A stretch of 64,000 nt of DNA from Saccopteryx bilineata (GCF_036850765.1 NC_089491.1:92970740-93034739), one strand, 5' to 3'; counted from the stretch's first letter, positions 1 to 10,742 are shown. Notes: generated by a model not told the origin, from the sequence alone. A program made the numbers and translations.

Positions 1-375
1 TCTGTTATTGGTAAACTACATTGGCCTCCTTCCTGGCCCACTCATGCAGCAGCCACAGAATCATAAGGTATAGGGAAGAATAAATCCCCTCAACAAAGTT
101 CTAGTTTTTTAAAATGGGAAGATAAAAAAAGTCATTCTGGACTTTTTCAGCCTTATGTGCTCCCTAGATTTCCAGTTAATTTGTGGGGTAGAGATGTTTT
201 AAAAAATATGGGAGCATTACTTATCAGTCCTAATAACTTAGTCAGTACTCAAATGCTTGATCAGGGATTTTTGCCCACTAAGGGATTAGGGAAAGAACAG
301 CAGGAAATTTTCTCCCCCATAGAAGTGGCACCCAATACCAGAAGGAGCGGATTAGGGTATCAAAATTTAGCATAG
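1..375 (+). pseudogene. pro: Betaretrovirus-like ERV: protease C-terminus with G-patch
   Basis: In frame 1 the translation contains the conserved end of a class II retroviral protease (a PVNLWGRD block near 174-197) followed by a G-patch segment with repeated glycines (GFLPTKGLG near 262-291, then a GLGY near 349-360). Fusion of a G-patch to the protease is characteristic of betaretroviruses and their endogenous relatives. The protease active site lies before the window, so the element is cut by the window edge. There is a stop at 67-69. The frame ends at TAG 373-375, just past a canonical slippery heptamer, as expected where pro hands over to pol by a -1 frameshift. Gag and the 5' LTR are outside the window. 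Identification is from motifs only. Confidence 0.85.
363..369 (+). promoter_or_regulatory. Fossil pro-pol -1 ribosomal frameshift site
   Basis: The heptamer AAATTTA is phased A-AAT-TTA relative to the protease frame, which fits the X-XXY-YYZ rule for -1 slippage. The protease stop follows at 373-375, and the polymerase motifs downstream are in the -1 frame. I did not fold the downstream sequence, so a stimulatory pseudoknot is neither shown nor excluded. Confidence 0.7.
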
Positions 376-2100
376 GGGCCTTGTTAGCTTCTGTTACCCC
401 AATAATGCATTGTGCAGACCCAATTATATTGGTAGACCAATGGCCCCTTTCTAAGGAGAAACTTAAGGCAACTGCTCGGTTGGTATAAGAGCAATTACAG
501 CTTGGGCACACTGAACCTTCTAATAGCCCATGGAATACGCCTATATTTGTTATTAAAAAGAAATCAGGAAACTGGAGGCTATTACAAGATTTGAGAGCAA
601 TAAATAAGACTATAGAAATTTTGGGTCCTCTCCAGCTAGGACTCCCTTCTCCTATTGCCATTCCATGGAATTTTCACCTTGTAATTACTGACTTGAAGGA
701 TTGCTTTTTTACTAGTCCTTTAAGCCCTCATGATTGCAAGCATTTTGCATTCAGTGTTCCTTCACTTAATTTCCAGGCTCCCAAGGAGCAATACCAGTGG
801 AGAGTTTTGTCTCAAGGTATGGCTAACAGTCCTACATTGTGCCAAAAATATGTTGCTCAAGCTATCTTTCCAGTACAAAGGCAGCACCCTAAGGCATACA
901 TAATTCATTATATGGATAATATTCTTATTGCTTATCCAGATAAAGACACTGTGCTGACTATTTTACAACAACTAGAACATTCTTTGAAAGAATCAAGACT
1001 TTATATAGCTCCTGAAAAGGTACAACAATCTTTGCCTTTCTCTTATTTAGGGCAAATTATTGAGGGACAACAAATTCATCCACAAAAAATTAGAAATCAG
1101 AACAGGTCATTTGAAAACTTGAAACATTTTCCAGAAGTTATTAGGAGATATTAATTGGCTTAGACTTTCCTTGAAATAAACTACCGGGGAACTGAAGCCA
1201 CTTTTTGATATTCTTAAAGGCTTGGCTGAACCAGCATCTCCTCAACTACTTACACCTGCAGGACAGCAAGCTTTAAAGCTTGTAGGAAAAGCCTTACAAC
1301 AATCACAATTAAAATAAATAAATCCTGAAGAATCAATTGCCTTATTAATTTGTCCCTCAAATTACACTCCAACGGGACTATTGTGGCAAGCTTCAGGTCC
1401 TATTGAATGGATTCATTTAGCTGTTACTCCTAAGAAAGTTTTAACTCCATATTTTTATCTTGTCACCTCCTTTATTATCAAAGGGTGTAGGCAACTATTA
1501 CAGTTTATAGGTTATAAGCCTCAAATTATTGCTGTTTCTTTTTCAAAGGATCAACAACAATGGCTCTTGGAAAGTTCCACAAAATGGCAAATTGCTTTTG
1601 CAAATTTTACAGGCCAAATTGATTCTCACTACCTAGCTGACAAAATAGTTCAATTTTTATTAATTACTACATTTGTCTTTCCTAAGACAATTGTTAATGA
1701 GCCCATTGCTGATGCACCTACAGTCTTTACTGATGGGTCCAGCTCAGGAATAGCAGGCTTAATAATCGATGGATAAGTTTATACTGAAACAGTTGCCTTA
1801 AAATCAGCTCAAAGAGTAGAATTACATGCCATTATCATGTCTTTTCAGCATTTTCCATGCTCCTCCTTTAATCTGTACACAGACAGCAAATATTTACTCA
1901 TGGTTGTTTTTACTATAGAGACTGCTGTCTTAGGAACAACTGCTGATGAGGAACTATTTCAACAATTTCTCCTTCTTCAAAGACTTCTATGTCAACACAG
2001 AGTTCCATGTTTTATAGGACATATTTGAGCTCACTCCATGCTCCCTGGAGCTTTAGCACAAGAGAATGCCCTTGTTGATCAAGCTACTCAAAAGAAAATT
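366..2100 (+). pseudogene. pol: Betaretrovirus-like ERV: reverse transcriptase and RNase H
   Basis: The RT palm can be read across 591-1154: motif A (TDLKDCFF) and motif C at 909-920. Motif C reads YMDN, so the second catalytic aspartate of the usual YMDD is lost. Stops interrupt the frame at 486-488 and after 1154; 1155-1380 keeps the frame only in pieces. The connection domain follows from 1381. RNase H carries TDGSS near 1731-1745, an EL pair near 1821 and TDSKY near 1879-1893, which supply its acidic residues, with stops near 1774 and 2026. The order and motif style match class II retroviruses of the MMTV/HERV-K/IAP group. The gene is clearly dead. It continues into integrase with no gap other than the SINEs. 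Confidence 0.85.
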
Positions 2101-2227
2101 ATTGGAACAACCATGATAGATCAAGCAATTCAGTCTCATACTATTCATCATCAGAATGCTGCAGCCCTATGAAAAACAGTTTCAACTTTCTCGGGAAGCA
2201 GCACAACAGATTGTTAAATCTTGTCCA

Positions 2228-2350
2228 GCCTGACCTGTGGTGGCGCAGTGGATAAAGCGTCGACCTGGAAATGCTGAGGTCGCCGGTTCGAAACCCTGGG
2301 CTTGCCTGGTCAAGGCACATATGGGAGTTGATGCTTCCAGCTCCTCCCCC

Positions 2351-2405
<55 letters not shown>

Positions 2406-2463
2406 CCTCTCCTCTCTAAAAATGAATAAATAAATAAAATTAAAAAAAAAATTTAAAAAAAAA
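2228..2463 (+). repeat. Family B tRNA-derived SINE
   Basis: It begins CCTGACCTGTGGTGGCGCAG, with A- and B-box-like pol III promoter blocks in a tRNA-like head, then a (CT)n tract at about 2350-2404 and an A-rich tail. Direct repeats of AAATCTTGTCCA flank it (2216-2227 and 2464-2475), so it is a retroposed insertion into the older provirus. It is nearly identical to the copy at 62498, implying recent activity. Confidence 0.92.
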
Positions 2464-2928
2464 AAATCTTGTCCAATGTGTCCTATACTACAATCTGTCC
2501 TTTTGGAGTTAACCATTGAGGACTCCTATCAGGACAACTTTGGCAAATGGGTTTACTCATTTGCCTTCATTTGGCAAACAGTCCTTTGTCTATGTTACAG
2601 TGGATACTTATTCTGGAATTATAGTAGCCTCTGCCAGAACAGGAGAGGCTGATAAGCATATTATAGCTCGGTGTTTGTATGCATTTTCTATTACTGGACT
2701 TCCTAAAATTATTAAAACCGACAATGCTCCTGCATATGTAGAAAAAGCATTTACTACATTTTGTCAGACTTTTAGACTTGACCTAAAGACGTTAATTCCT
2801 TACAATCCCCAGGATCAGGGTATTGTAGAGCGTGCACATCAAATACTTAAAAATCAATTAGAAAAAATAAAAAAGGGGAATTATACCCCTCAACTCCTGC
2901 AAATATTATTTGTCATGCTCTTTACTTT

Positions 2929-3101
2929 TTTAAAAAATTTTATTTATTCATTTTTAGAGAGGAGAGAGAGAGAGAGAAGGGGGGAGGAGCTGGAAGTATC
3001 AACTTTCATATGTGCCTTGACCAGGCAAGCCCAGGGTTTCAAACCGGCAACCTCAGCATTTCCAGGTCAACGATTTATCCACTGTGCCACCACAGGTTAG
3101 G
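2929..3101 (-). repeat. Family B tRNA-derived SINE
   Basis: This antisense copy ends on the plus strand with the complement of the family head (CCACCACAGGTTAGG). The 15-bp target duplication CATGCTCTTTACTTT is perfect (2914-2928 and 3102-3116). It interrupts the integrase reading frame of the ERV. Confidence 0.92.
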
Positions 3102-3330
3102 CATGCTCTTTACTTTAAACTTTTTGAATACTGATGTACAGGATCATTCAGCAGCTGAGAGACTCTGGAATCTTACAAGGAAAGCCTTCCCTGAAGTGTG
3201 ATGGAGGGACCCGCTCACAGGAATCTGGCAAGGGCCAGACACTGTTTTCTTATGGGGCCGAGGATATGTGTTTGTTTTTCCTAGGTCTGCTGAAGCTCCT
3301 CGGCAGATTCCTAAGCAATTGGTGAGACAC

Positions 3331-4379
3331 GATGATTCTGAATGAGAGACTCACTTTACAAGAACAATTGTATAGGACTTATTATACTATGTTTTTATCC
3401 CTTTCTCTGTTGAGAATAATTAGAAGATGGGGATGCTTCTTAAAATTGTATTATTATCTAATTTTCTTTAATTTTCTAGATCATTTTATTTCTTTTCTGT
3501 TCCATGCCTGGAAAGAAGGTGAAGGGTGAGCCTGTTTGGATATGCCTAAACAAAAATCTCACATGGCAACTTGGGATTTTTCAAGAGAGATTTCTGTTTG
3601 GTATTTATCCTTGTCACGTTCCTATTAAAATAGCCCTACATGTAAGATAAAGCAGGCCACATTATAATCTCTAAAATCCCGGGTTTCACTCTTGATTTGT
3701 GTAATTGTATGTGAAGTCTTTGTTTAATGTCTAAATGTGTCTGTCTTCAAGGCCTGAATTAAGTTTATGCATGCAAAAATTGGAAATGCTGGCTCTAATA
3801 TTGTAAAAATAAAATATTATCCCTACAAATAAAAAAATAATAATAATTAAAACAAGTAAAGAACGCTCATTAAAATTTAAATAAAATAAAATGTAGATTC
3901 TAAAGACTTCCTAATTTGGCCAAACTGCTCCAAGCTAAAGTTGCTTTTTCTCTTTTTTTTTTTTTTTACTCTTTGAATTGCCTGTTGATTGACTGGTTAG
4001 AAGTGTTTTGATTGGTGTGGGGATGTTGCTTGAAAGTGCATTTGTTGTATTTTGTTGGAGATTGGCATTGAAATGGGTGTTTCTTGCAGTTTTTAAGGTC
4101 AAGGTGTTATGGAGTATACTCAACAAATGCTTAAGGGTCAATTGTATGTTTATATATGGGGGGGGGGAGTCATGTCCTGGATCTCCTGCAAATCTATTTA
4201 CTTTGAAGAATGTCTTTTGAAGGCTGATGTACAGGAGATGCCAGACCTCTTTCTTTCATAAACTTCTACCCTCTTTTATTTGATTCAGCTAATATCACTG
4301 TTCTGTCTTTTTCTAAATAGTTCCAGATATACAGAAAATGTTTACATAGGCATATGATGACCCTCAAACCCCTCAGCAA
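3331..4379. other. No recognisable gene between two ERV remnants
   Basis: This is AT-rich sequence with short frames only. It may hold the decayed env region of the betaretroviral element, but I see no envelope motif, fusion peptide or immunosuppressive-domain pattern that I can defend. A T run at about 3952-3967 and a G run near 4160 are simple sequence. Confidence 0.5.
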
Positions 4380-5280
4380 GATCTTCTGAGCATGGCTTTT
4401 AAGGTCTATAATGATGAAGAGGAACAGAAAAGGCCTACTAAGCCCAAGAGAGATCAGGCAAAATACTAGCTATTGGTATATGCCCTTAAAGGCTCCAATG
4501 CCCCAAAGGGGCTTTATAGGACTCCATCAGGGCCCTGCTTTAAGAATGGAAAGAAAGGTTATTGAGCTAAAGCCTGCCAGGCTTCTGAGCTCCTACCAGG
4601 GCCATACCTTTGCTGTGGGAAGAAGGGACACTGGAAGGTAAGCTAACTGTGGCCAGACCTTGCTTGACCTGGATTTGCCATTGAAGGCTAAAGGTGCCCA
4701 GAGCTGTGAGCCCCATCTCACATCATTGTGAATGAGCCTAGGATATTTCTTCCAAGTAGCAGGTAAACTGATCTTGTTTCTTGTGGACACGAGGGCCACT
4801 TGCTATGCCTTGCTTGAATATTCAGGTTTTTATTCATCCCTCAGAGATTTTTTTTTGTAGGTGTTGATTGTCTTATTTTCCACTGCTTTGTTTAATATAT
4901 AGTGTTTTCTTTATTCCTCCTGGCTTAATGCCCCATGCCTATTTTAGGCTGGGACCTGCTCCTAATTTAGATGAATTTACCTCTGCCACCCAGCAAAGTG
5001 TCTCCCAAGGTTCTCTTCACTACACCATGGTTGCAGAGCTCCAGGGAAAGAAACCCTGGGTTCATCTCTCCAGTTTAAAGAAAACAGAAGCTCCATCTCC
5101 ATATGGGCTGCAGATGGCTTTTCCAGTCTACCTGAATCATTGCCAGCTAAAAGCAATGGTCACTGGGACTTGGACTCTAGCTGCAATGTGTGCAAATGTT
5201 ACCACAACTCCAGTGCCTTGTGGACTTTTCCTGAATATATGTGACTCCTGTTCCTTGGGACAATTCTCAGACTGAAGTGG
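4380..5280 (+). pseudogene. Class I (gammaretrovirus-like) ERV remnant
   Basis: Three pieces suggest a second, unrelated retrovirus. Near 4606-4637 is a nucleocapsid zinc-knuckle core (CGKKGHW). Near 4777-4812 is a protease start resembling FLVDTGAT, in which the active-site triplet reads DTR at 4786-4794 instead of DTG. Near 5000-5090 is a stretch resembling the C-terminal end of gammaretroviral integrase (a KPWVHLSSLKK block). Most of pol between protease and integrase end is missing. A short downstream frame to 5275 could be the start of env. Frames are heavily broken. The class I call rests on the single knuckle with GHW and the integrase tail; the family is not identified. Confidence 0.55.
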
Positions 5281-5626
5281 GGTTGGGTTACATTTACAAA
5301 TAATATGAAGCAATGATGGTGTCAACATGAACTTGGTGAAATTGCATTAACATGTTAAGGATATTTAAGACTGTAAGAATTTTATTATAGATCCTGTTGT
5401 ATTAGTTAAGACTTTGCTTGATAATCTATTGATAATAAGCTTTATTCACTTAATTGTATTAGGATACTTGTTATCTTTTAGCATTGGTTATTTTATTTTT
5501 GTTGTTTATTTTATATTTTTCCAGTCTTCCTCCAAATTGGAACATGGGAATTCAGATGAGTATAAATCACAGCACACAAATTGAAGTTTAAAAAATAATA
5601 ATAAATAAATAAATAATAAAAATACA
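5281..5626. other. Decayed ERV tail, no gene recognised
   Basis: AT-rich, with an A-rich simple repeat at about 5588-5625 directly before the polypurine tract. No envelope motif could be read. Confidence 0.45.
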
Positions 5627-5976
5627 AAGGGGGGTATGTTGGGTACCAAATAAATAAACAGGGTATTTTTGCAATCTGGACAAAAGTGCTGGGCCCAAAC
5701 CCTACCTCATTTGCCTAGTTAACAAGGTGCTATACCTGACTCTCATTTGTCTCACCCATGTTCTCCGGAGGAGGCTGGAAGCTACTTTCTTATTAGTGTA
5801 AAGTACATTTGGATGGTATGGTGGGGGTTGTCTTTGAGTTGCCTTGGAAACTTAATTGAATTGCTGATGGACCACATTTTTTCTATGAATAAAAGTGGAT
5901 GTGCTTCTGGGATAACAGACATTAAAACTAAGGAACAGTAGAGACTGTTGTGGCATCCTCCCGAACCCATCTGTAT
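5627..5976 (+). mobile_element. Polypurine tract and probable 3' LTR
   Basis: A purine run (AAAGGGGGGTA, about 5626-5636) is followed at 5637 by TGTTGGGTACC, the arrangement of a retroviral polypurine tract and an LTR starting with TG. An AATAAA at 5888-5893 could be the LTR polyadenylation signal. The right end is unresolved because a GT/AT microsatellite begins at about 5979 and I could not find a convincing CA end or target duplication. By position it belongs to the class I remnant rather than the betaretroviral one. Confidence 0.45.
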
Positions 5977-5978
5977 GT

Positions 5979-5980
5979 AA

Positions 5981-6042
<62 letters not shown>
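5979..6042. repeat. (GT)n(AT)n compound microsatellite
   Basis: Uninterrupted GT then AT dinucleotides. Apparent reading frames here are repeat artefacts. Confidence 0.97.
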
Positions 6043-6044
<2 letters not shown>

Positions 6045-6479
6045 TTTAAGTCCCTGTCTATCATTTATTTCAATTCCATACCATTTCCCATTTGGGACCC
6101 CAGTATATACTTGTCATGGTTGGACTACAACATCTAAGATTCTCTTTTGTCCTAATTTACAATTTTTAATAAACTTCATTGATTATATTTATAATCTCTT
6201 TTTTTCTCTCTCTCTTTTATTCAGACACAAACATACACACCCATACACATATTCAAATACTGTTACATGAATGGATATGAATATATCTCAAGTAGAGGAG
6301 TTGTCACAGAAGTACAGATATAAATAAAGCTCTCTAAGGAAAACCTTAAAAATAGAACAGTAATATAAAACACTACAATTCCCACAGTTGTCAATGTCTA
6401 ACACTTTAGGTGTAGATAGACTAGATGCACAGTGGTCAACATTACAATTGGGAGGTAATCACTCTCACACATTAAAAAT

Positions 6480-6615
6480 AAAAAGAAATGACATATTACC
6501 ATTTACAACAACATGGATATACATTGAGGACATAATACTGAGTGAAATATGAAATCAGAAAAAGCTAAGAACTATATGATTTCATACATAGGTGGGGTAT
6601 AAAACTAAGACTCAT
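6480..6615 (+). mobile_element. L1 3'-end fragment (left part)
   Basis: The sequence follows the mammalian L1 3' region (an ACATGGAT... block, then GAGTGAAAT and a block near GACTCAT). It resumes at 7177 after a 561-bp insertion. Confidence 0.7.
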
Positions 6616-7176
6616 TGTTGGTTAAATAAGTTTGTAGAATATAATTTTCATGTTTGCTCACTTATAGTTTGCACTGGGAGCTGGGCAGCGCCAGATCTAT
6701 GTGGTCTGTGAAATTGCAAATTACCTTCCTGCTTGGGAAGGGCCATTGTGTTTCTAATTTGCTGGAGTAGAGGTTTTAATGCCAGAAAGTTTTGAGAAGT
6801 GAGAAGACAGAGAAGAGGCAAAAAGAAGCCATGTTTGCAGAATGAGAGCTGAGAGAATGCAGAATGCTGAAGAAGAAGCCATGTTGACAGGGAAAGAGAA
6901 ATTGTGCATATGGGGAACCAGAGGTGAAGGGCTTTGTGAGTTCTGATAAGACTGTTGGAGACTTTGATTCTAGGAGAAACCAGAGAAGATTCTCCTGGTT
7001 GTGGAACCAGAGAATTGTCAGTAACTTTGGGAGCTCTGTGTGTGTGCTCGCCGGCCAGTGTGAGACTTTTATAAAGGAATGGCCACCATTTTTTGGCTCC
7101 TGTTTCTTTACCGTCTGCTTGAATACAATGAGAACCTGCATGTCCCTGTCTAGATGGCCACAACTGCTAGCCTTAT
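6616..7176 (+). mobile_element. Probable solo LTR inserted in L1
   Basis: This 561-bp non-L1 block interrupts the L1 3' region. ACTCAT flanks it at 6610-6615 and 7177-7182, a 6-bp duplication of the size typical of class II retroviruses. It starts TGTTGG and has a TATA-like TTATAAAG near 7069. It encodes no protein; the frames on either strand have no motifs. The right end does not finish in the usual CA, so the LTR call is tentative. Another retroelement fragment is possible. Confidence 0.45.
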
Positions 7177-7396
7177 ACTCATGGACATAGATAAAAATGA
7201 AGTGATAACCAGAGGGAGAGGTGTGAGGGAAAGGATGCAGAAGGGGAGTAAAAAGGGACAATTATACAGTGATGGAGTGTGATTTGACTTGGGTGATGTG
7301 TACACCACACAATCAACAGTTCAAATGCTATAGAGGTGTTTACCTGAAACCTACGTATATTGACTGATGAATGTCATCTCATTAAATTAATTTTAT
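7177..7396 (+). mobile_element. L1 3' UTR end
   Basis: The terminal L1 segment includes the conserved run through CCTGAAACCT near 7346 and the CATCTCATTAAATT ending, followed by an A-rich tail. It continues the fragment at 6480-6615. Confidence 0.75.
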
Positions 7397-8640
7397 AAAT
7401 AAATAAATAGGTTTAAAAAATATTATAATGGTGCCAGGATAGGTGTATATCCACCACCAAAGATCTAAAACAAATAGGCAATTTGAAAGAGAAGTGAATA
7501 TCTTGCACAGATAATTTTCAGCTTTACAAGCTGTTGATAAGCAAAAAATGGAGGCTATAATTAAGACTCTGAAGGAAAAAATCAAATAAACAAGTAATCA
7601 CTCACACAAACAAACACCTGAAGAATTCATATGCTTTATGGTCAGTTGGTGGAGAACTGATAGAATTAAAGGGCCAAGGGAAGCTAGTCAAGATGGGACA
7701 TGCCTTGGCTGCTCCAAATAGCATCCAAGAAAATGGACTAATTAAACACATACACCCATACATACACACAAGTTTGATTTGGCTGCTATACTAGAACACA
7801 GATTTTAGACAAGCTAATATATATGTACATATAATTAATGTTAATTGAGAAAAGGAATTATAATCATAAAATGCTCATTTAAAAGTAGAGAAGGCAGAAA
7901 AAGGAAGAAGAGAAAAAATGGCAATTATTTACTACTATGAATGAACTGCAATGAAAATAGCTAAGTACTGTATGTAGTAGAGTAATTAGGGTATCTTAAG
8001 CAAGAGTAAATTAGCCAGAAGCATAGCTCTCTGTTTTTTCCTACTGAAAATGGCCAAAGCAAAGTAATACAGACTATTCAAAGAAAACTGAATGTTTTAT
8101 GGAGGAATAGTCAGAGTTTAAACCCATGACCCATTCATCCTGAAATATGTTCACTAAACTGATATGCAGTATAATTGCTCAGGTGCATCTCATATAACCA
8201 TGTTTAGCCCCTTTTGTATTGGCAGTTACAACTTTTTTCTTAGGGGGAGGGAGTGTACAAATTAGATGACTAGTGTGATTCGAGGTGAATTATAGTGGAA
8301 AGGATAAGAGTAAAACTGAAAGTCAGTTAATCCTCATTATTCAACACTTTGTATAAAAATAGGGATGCCAAGCACACGAAAAAGTAAAATTATCTTGCTT
8401 TTCATTATAAGTATGTTACTGTGATCTTAAAATAGTGATACTTTTGCAAGCTAATTTGAGATTACTTTAATGAGATTCAAAGAATCTCATTAATAACTTC
8501 CTATTCTGAAAAGGTTACATTTAATTAGAAATATAAAAATAAATCATTAAAATAATATGCTGATCATAATTATTGAAATAATTATATGAAAATAATTATT
8601 ATAATATTTTCTCAAATAACATTTTTTTAAAAAAGAAGAG
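7397..8640. other. Non-coding AT-rich sequence
   Basis: I see no gene, RNA or clearly assignable repeat here. Only short frames occur. Confidence 0.6.
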
Positions 8641-9204
8641 GGCGAAATTTTATGAACAAGACACAAAAACACAGACAAAAATAAATTAAAAATTAAGACT
8701 TTTGTTCTTCATAAATATTATTAAGCAAATAAAAATAAAAGCTTTATGTTATTCATATGTCTGACAATGAACTCTTTTAAGAATATATAAAGATATAAAT
8801 AAATCAATAAAAGAGAGACATTCAATTCAAAAAATTGGACAAAATAGTTTGAATGTATTTTACAAAAGAATATATAGTCAATAAACACACAATAAGGTAT
8901 TCAATATCATTAGTCATTGGGGAAATTTGAATTAAAGACAAAAGAAATAATTTTTCTTAACAGCCAGATGGCTAAAACTAAAAAGGTAAAATTCAAAGTT
9001 TTGCTAAGGATGCAACTTTTACTTTCACATTTATACTAGAGGTGTAAAACAATACAGTCACTTTAGGAAACATTTTGTAGGCATTATCTGATGAAGGTGA
9101 ACATAGCCTTACCCAGTAACCTAGTAATTCTACTACGAGGCATTTACCCAAGAGAAAAGAAAACATGTTTATAAAAAAACATACCCAAAAAATGTATGTG
9201 CAGC
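8641..9204 (+). mobile_element. Old L1 ORF2 C-terminal fragment
   Basis: It matches the ORF2 end in the order usual for L1 (a block near ATCATTAGTCATTGGGGAAA, then ATTTACCCAAGAGAAAAG). It stops at GTATGTGCAGC and its natural continuation (CTTTATTCATAATGGCCCC) reappears at about 10004, so a later insertion lies between. Confidence 0.7.
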
Positions 9205-9454
9205 TTATATTAGTTTTCTATCACTTTATAACAGTACCCAAAACTTAACAGCCCCAAACAGCTTCCAATTATCTGATGAAGGTAAACATAGCTTACCCAG
9301 TAACCTAGTAATTCTACTACGAGGCATTTGCCCAAGAGAAAAGAAAACATGTTTATAAAAAAAACCATACCCCAAAAATGTATGTGCAGCTTATATTAGT
9401 TTTCTATCACTTTATAACAGTATCTAAAACTCAACAGCCCAAAACAGCTTCCAA
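9083..9454. repeat. 185-bp tandem duplication
   Basis: Unit 1 (9083-9267) and unit 2 (9268 to about 9454) both start ATTATCTGATGAAGGT and run in parallel with a few substitutions and small indels. The unit spans the end of the L1 fragment and the beginning of the following MaLR-like sequence, so the duplication happened after that insertion. Confidence 0.9.
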
Positions 9455-10003
9455 TTACTGTCTCCCAGTTCTGTGGATCAGAAGTATGGTTAGGCATGAC
9501 CAGGATCTCTGCTTAGTGTTTCATAAGGCTGAGATCAAGGTCTTGGCTGGGTTACCTTACTATGTGGAGTATCTGGGGAAAAAAGACCCTTTGTATTTAT
9601 TCAGGTTGTTGATAGAGTATAGTTCTGTGTGGCTATAGGACAGAAACTGCATCTCCCCCAACTTCCTGGATGTTTTCCGGAGTGTTCATTAGGTTCTGCA
9701 GACCACTCTGGTCTTTGCACATGGTTCTTTTCATCTTCAAGCTTCAATGTTGTGTCAATTACTTCTAGTGCTACAATCTCTTCTTTTCTGTTACCAGATG
9801 GAGAAATCTTTCTGCTTTAAAAAAACCATATAAGTATATTAGGCCTAGCTAGATAGTCTTCCTTTTGGTCAATTCAAGGTCAGTTGATTGCAAAATTCCT
9901 GTTATTTTACATAATCCTAGCTGTGAAAGAGCATATTTATAATCCATGGGATTAGGGTGGAAAAACTGGAAAGGAGCACATTTTAGAATCCTGCTTACTA
10001 CAT
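9205..10003 (+). mobile_element. MLT1-like (MaLR) LTR inserted in L1
   Basis: The segment starts TTAGTTTTCTATCACTTTATAACAG and has the CAGTTCTGTGGATCAGAAG and AAGGTCTTGGCTGGG blocks in the order I remember for MLT1 LTRs. The flanking L1 sequence is continuous across it. The first part is duplicated. The name is from memory and was not searched. Confidence 0.55.
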
Positions 10004-10210
10004 AGCTTTATTCATAATGGCCCCAAGCTGGAAACAAAAATAATGATATTCTAAATTTTGTTATGGTACTATCCCATTATAAGAACCAAATACTGTTCCA
10101 GTTACCAATTATTTCACAACAACAACAAAAACAACAACACAAAAACATGTGGTGACTTAAAGCAACCCCAAAACTTTTAAAGCAACACCAAACATTTATT
10201 TTGACCATCA
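10004..10210 (+). mobile_element. L1 remainder and a second MaLR-like scrap
   Basis: The L1 resumes at 10004-10055. A further fragment with CTGTTCCAGTTACC and GGTGACTTAAAGCAAC resembles another MLT1-type LTR start, split by a CAA-rich simple repeat. Confidence 0.45.
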
Positions 10211-10740
10211 ATCTGTTATCAGGAATATTGACAAATCACCATCAGAACACTTGGTTTTGCTTTAAGGTATTAAATGAAATGATGCAAATGGTTGGGTGAT
10301 AGCCTTCATCTTTCCACATGTCTTGTTCAAGTAGCTAGCATAGATATCCTCATAGGCTGGCACTCCAGGACGAGTAAGAATTTTTATATAATAACTAATA
10401 GGTCCAACAGTTAGTGAACTTAGATACTAGAAATGGGAGATGCCCAGAAATTGAAATCAGCCTCATGCCTGCCATATTCTGTTGATCATGTAGTCACAGA
10501 GGGCCAGCATCAAGAGAGGCAGACATATATCCTGTCAGTGAAAAGAGCATCAAATAATATTTAGAAATTTTATTTTTGTAGACTAAAATATTTTATATAT
10601 CAAACTGTTTAAGAAACAAAAATTTAAATTTGTATAGGTGTTATAATCAAATATAAAGGATTCAAATTAGTCAATAGCATAATAAGGACATACTGGGGAA
10701 CAAAGCAATCATAGTTATATAAAGGTCATAGAAATCATCA
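10211..10740. other. Non-coding sequence
   Basis: No gene or named repeat recognised. Confidence 0.55.
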
Positions 10741-10742
10741 AC

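Larger units (their letters stand above)
2101..3330 (+). pseudogene. pol: Betaretrovirus-like ERV: integrase, split by two SINEs
   Basis: The N-terminal zinc-binding HHCC domain begins at HH near 2146-2151 and has an in-frame stop near 2171. A family B SINE (2228-2463) sits between the two cysteines of this motif. The core domain follows: a tryptophan-glutamine-methionine triplet at 2541-2549 and a threonine-histidine pair at 2555-2560 lie in different frames, so the first catalytic aspartate between them is destroyed by a small indel. The second aspartate (KTDN) and the glutamate (QGIVER) remain and are separated by 35 residues, the D,D-35-E spacing. A second SINE (2929-3101, antisense) interrupts the C-terminal part. 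The C-terminal tail, with a GxxPLTG-like block and WGRG, is recognisable near 3205-3330 across frameshifts. Confidence 0.85.

Noticed and set aside
2237..2516. Open frames with serine/leucine or arginine/glutamate runs
   Set aside because: They are translations of the CT-rich tract of a family B SINE.
3331..4379. Possible retroviral env
   Set aside because: No cleavage site, fusion peptide or transmembrane-subunit motif could be read; assigning env would be guesswork.
5782..6270. Frames with tyrosine/isoleucine and threonine/histidine runs
   Set aside because: They are translations of the GT/AT microsatellite.
6924..7261. Overlapping frames in the 6.6-7.3 kb block
   Set aside because: They lie within the probable solo LTR and L1 3' UTR and show no protein motif.
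9083..9454. CRISPR-like direct repeats
   Set aside because: There are only two long adjacent units with no spacers, in a mammalian genome; it is a tandem duplication.
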